Source: Bacteroidota bacterium (GTDB taxonomy: Bacteria > Bacteroidota > Bacteroidia > Chitinophagales > Chitinophagaceae). Taken from it: a DNA stretch of 8,833 nucleotides. The notes under the pieces were generated by a model that saw nothing but the letters and a program-made list of their open reading frames with translations, was not told where the DNA came from and did no database searches. The DNA lies in contig JAJXYG010000230.1 of NCBI GenBank assembly GCA_021780705.1, positions 1-8,833 of the forward strand, read 5' to 3'. Both the position numbers and the translations under genes were made by a program. Position 1 is the stretch's first letter, and the number at the start of each line of letters is the position of its first letter. Below are positions 6,403-8,833 of this stretch, piece by piece.

Positions 6403-8202
6403 ATGACTGCACCCACGCGATTGTTTGATTGCATTGAATGGCAAATTCAAAAGGGATGCACCCATCCCGTCATGGCGGCCAAAGAGGAGGGGCGCTGGAA
6501 GGAGTATGCGGTCACTGAAATTCAGGAAATTGTCACGGGGCTCAGTGCGGGGCTGATCACGCTGGGATTTGGAAAGGAGTCCCATACCCCTGAAGGCAAG
6601 GACAAGATCGCCCTGATCAGCAAGAACCGCCCGGAATGGCTCATGCTGGATATGGCCGTACAACAGATCGGGGCTGCCCTTGCCCCGGTGTATCCCACCA
6701 TCAATGAAAATGAACTGACCTTCATACTCCAGGATTCGATGGTGGAAATCATCTTTGTCAACGATGCCGCCCTGGCAGAAAAGGTAGGCAGTATCCGCGA
6801 CAGGGTGCCCAGCCTGAAATATATTTATTCTTTTGAAAGGACTGAAAATGCTTCCTTCTGGAAGGAACTCCTGACTCTGGGGAACCCGGAGGCGGTAGAA
6901 ACCGTGAAGGAGAAAGCCCGGGCCATTCACAGTGAAGACCTGGCTACGATTATCTATACATCGGGGACTACCGGGCTGCCCAAGGGGGTCATGCTGTCCC
7001 ATCGCAATATCCTCAGCAATGTCATGGACTCCATGCCATACTTTCCCCCGGGAGATGATTTGAAGGCACTGAGCTTTCTTCCTCTCAACCATATTTTTGA
7101 ACGGATGGTCTCTTACCTGTATCTGTTCAAGGGAACCGGGATCTATTTTGCCGAAAGCATGGACACCATTGCCGACAACCTCCGGGAAGTCAGGCCCAAT
7201 ATTTTTGCCACCGTACCCCGACTGCTGGAGAAGGTATATGAGAGGATCATGCAGCGGGGGGAGGCCCTTACCGGTATCCAAAGAAAATTATTTTTCTGGG
7301 CCCATAGTGTAGCCGAAAAATTTGAGATCAACAAGAACAAGGGGATTTGGTATAATCTGCAACTCTCCCTGGCCAACAAACTTATTTTCAGCAAATGGAG
7401 GGAAGCCCTCGGGGGCCAGATCCTCTTCATAGTAAGCGGCGGAGCCGCCTGCCAGGTGCGGCTGATCCGGATTTTCACTGCAGCCGGCCTTCCCATCACG
7501 GAAGGTTACGGGCTCACGGAGACCTCTCCGGTAATCAGTGTAAATCACTATGAGGTGAAAGGCAGGATGTTCGGTACCGTGGGTCCGGTTATCCGCAATG
7601 TGGAAGTCAGGATTGCCGAAGATGGGGAGATCCTGTGCAAGGGACCCAATGTGATGATGGGTTATTACAAACGGCCGGACCTGACGGCAGAAGCCATTGT
7701 CGATGGATGGTTCAAGACCGGGGACATCGGGATGATGATGCCCGGGGGATTTTTGAAAATTACCGATCGCAAGAAAGAAATCTTCAAAACCAGCGGAGGC
7801 AAATATGTAGCGCCCATTGTGCTGGAAAACAAGATGAAGGAATCACCCTATATAGAAAATCTGATGATCACGGGAGAAGGAGAAAAATTTGTGGGTGCCC
7901 TCATCATTCCCTCATTCACCAATCTCAAAGAGTGGGCTGCCCGCCAGCAGATCGCTTTCACCGACAATGAATCCCTGGTAAGAAATGAAGCCGTGATCCA
8001 GTTAATGAAGGGAGAGGTGGAAAAGTACAATGCCTATTTCAACCACGTCGAACAAATCAAAAAATTTGAACTCCTGCCGCGGGACTGGACCGTTGAGACC
8101 GGGGAACTGACTCCCAAACTAAGCCTTAAACGAAAAGTCATTTTAGAAAAATACAAGGACTGGGTACAGCGTATTTATGCCGGTTCTTCGCTGGCCGGTT
8201 GA
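6403..8202 (+). CDS. Long-chain fatty acid-CoA ligase (AMP-forming)
   Basis: Activates a fatty acid with ATP to an acyl-adenylate and then transfers it to CoA, supplying acyl-CoA for lipid synthesis or beta-oxidation; cytoplasmic or membrane-associated. The 599 residues match FadD/ACSL-type enzymes. Motifs in order: A3 P-loop YTSGTTGLPKG (185-195), FLPLNHIFER (225-234), A5 EGYGLTETSP (367-376), A7 WFKTGDIG (436-443), A8 hinge DRKKEIFKTSGGKYVAP (455-471), and A10 region GELTPKLSLKRK (567-578). In many relatives the last motif reads TPTxKxKR; here the Thr is Lys572 and the following Lys position is Ser574, so I do not assign the catalytic lysine. The start ATG has no Shine-Dalgarno, and the N-terminus (TRLFDCIEWQ) looks complete. 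Chain-length preference cannot be read from the sequence. The gene ends 10 bp from the convergent sigma-54 activator. Confidence 0.95.
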   Translation: MTAPTRLFDCIEWQIQKGCTHPVMAAKEEGRWKEYAVTEIQEIVTGLSAGLITLGFGKESHTPEGKDKIALISKNRPEWLMLDMAVQQIGAALAPVYPTINENELTFILQDSMVEIIFVNDAALAEKVGSIRDRVPSLKYIYSFERTENASFWKELLTLGNPEAVETVKEKARAIHSEDLATIIYTSGTTGLPKGVMLSHRNILSNVMDSMPYFPPGDDLKALSFLPLNHIFERMVSYLYLFKGTGIYFAESMDTIADNLREVRPNIFATVPRLLEKVYERIMQRGEALTGIQRKLFFWAHSVAEKFEINKNKGIWYNLQLSLANKLIFSKWREALGGQILFIVSGGAACQVRLIRIFTAAGLPITEGYGLTETSPVISVNHYEVKGRMFGTVGPVIRNVEVRIAEDGEILCKGPNVMMGYYKRPDLTAEAIVDGWFKTGDIGMMMPGGFLKITDRKKEIFKTSGGKYVAPIVLENKMKESPYIENLMITGEGEKFVGALIIPSFTNLKEWAARQQIAFTDNESLVRNEAVIQLMKGEVEKYNAYFNHVEQIKKFELLPRDWTVETGELTPKLSLKRKVILEKYKDWVQRIYAGSSLAG

Positions 8203-8212
8203 CGGAGGCTGG

Positions 8213-8833
8213 TCAATGAGACTGGTAGATTTTGATCTTGTTGTAGAGAGTTTTGCGGTCAATTTTCAGGATCTCCGCGGCCCGGGTCTTGTTGAAATTC
8301 ACTTCCCTGAGCACATTCATGATGGTTTCAAATTCGGCCTTTGCCGCAATGTCCTTGAGGTCGGGTTCCCTGGTCAATCCCGCCGGATCAGGTATCGGCG
8401 ATGTTGCCGGTTCGGGTTGTATCCCAGACTGCGGATTGGTGATTTCCCAGGGAAGCACGCTTCGGTCAATCATGTCAGTGGTCGTCAGTAATACTGCCCT
8501 GCGCACCACATTTCTGAATTCCCGAAGGTTACCCGGCCAGCCATAATTCAGGAACATCTGCATGACTTCGTCTTCATATCCCTTAATGTGTTTACCCAGT
8601 TCGCGGTTGGTTCTTTCCAGAAAGAACCCGGCAAACAGGGGAATATCGGCCTTCCGGTTTCTCAGCGGAGGAAGCTGAATGGAAAATTCATTGAACCGGT
8701 GATAGAGGTCTTCCCTGAATCTTCCCTTTTTGTAGGCATCACGGAGGTTTTCATTGGAAGCCACGATGATCCTGACGTCTACATCCATTTCCTTGGTCCC
8801 TCCGACCCGCTTGAACTTGCGTTCCTGGATGAC
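8213..8833 (-). CDS. Sigma-54-dependent transcriptional activator, NtrC family (partial, N-terminus outside window)
   Basis: The visible 206 residues are the end of a bacterial enhancer-binding protein that uses ATP hydrolysis to remodel sigma-54 RNA polymerase. In window numbering, it enters within the AAA+ domain at FKRVGGTKEMDVDVRIIVASN (GGT at 11-13; sensor I region near ASNENL), then the arginine-finger segment GRFREDLYHR (37-46), QLPPLRNRKADIPL, and sensor II GWPGNLREFRN (98-108). A Pro-rich linker (about 133-155) leads to a Fis-type helix-turn-helix (about 171-203, FNKTRAAEILKIDRKTLYNKIK), and the protein ends IYQSH. Walker A, the GAFTGA loop and any receiver or sensor domain lie outside the window, so whether this is a two-component response regulator is unknown. 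The frame is open to the right edge. Convergent with the acyl-CoA ligase. Confidence 0.94.
   Translation of the reverse strand, partial: VIQERKFKRVGGTKEMDVDVRIIVASNENLRDAYKKGRFREDLYHRFNEFSIQLPPLRNRKADIPLFAGFFLERTNRELGKHIKGYEDEVMQMFLNYGWPGNLREFRNVVRRAVLLTTTDMIDRSVLPWEITNPQSGIQPEPATSPIPDPAGLTREPDLKDIAAKAEFETIMNVLREVNFNKTRAAEILKIDRKTLYNKIKIYQSH

Noticed and set aside
6397..7281. A 294-codon minus-strand ORF
   Set aside because: It lies opposite the well-supported acyl-CoA ligase and has no recognisable domain of its own.

Overview
The window looks like a chromosomal segment of a Bacteroidota bacterium. Three things point that way. A perfect Bacteroidota-type -7 element (TATATTTG) lies upstream of smc. 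No start codon in the window has a clear Shine-Dalgarno sequence. The gene set (SMC, a two-domain UspA, a secreted TPR protein, a FadD-type ligase and a sigma-54 activator) is common in that phylum. The genus cannot be told from the sequence.

Layout: (1) 1-2777, minus strand: the first 925 residues of the chromosome-condensation ATPase SMC, running off the left edge. (2) 2778-2989: a divergent intergenic region with an smc promoter, a weaker uspA promoter and a compact repeat/palindrome cluster. (3) 2990-3805, plus strand: a two-domain universal stress protein. (4) About 3974-5299: a TnpB-only (IS1341-type, IS200/IS605 superfamily) insertion element. Its tnpB is on the minus strand, and it is flanked by hairpins whose outer arms are CCCCG/CGGGG. 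No tnpA is present. (5) 5304-6311, plus: an exported TPR-repeat protein of unknown role whose start codon almost touches the hairpin at the element's left end. (6) 6403-8202, plus: a long-chain fatty acid-CoA ligase with all adenylate-forming motifs. (7) 8213-8833, minus: the C-terminal part of an NtrC-family sigma-54-dependent activator (AAA+ plus Fis-type HTH), convergent with the ligase and running off the right edge.

The genes do not form one pathway. They are housekeeping or stress functions with an insertion element between uspA and the TPR gene. The most interesting part is the tnpB locus. TnpB is an RNA-guided nuclease family related to the ancestors of Cas12. This copy keeps the RuvC D/E/D residues but seems to lack one zinc-ribbon cysteine, and the strong hairpin just after its stop codon is where the guide (omega/reRNA) scaffold would lie. 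I see no convincing evidence of a wholly new multi-gene system, CRISPR array, rRNA or tRNA.
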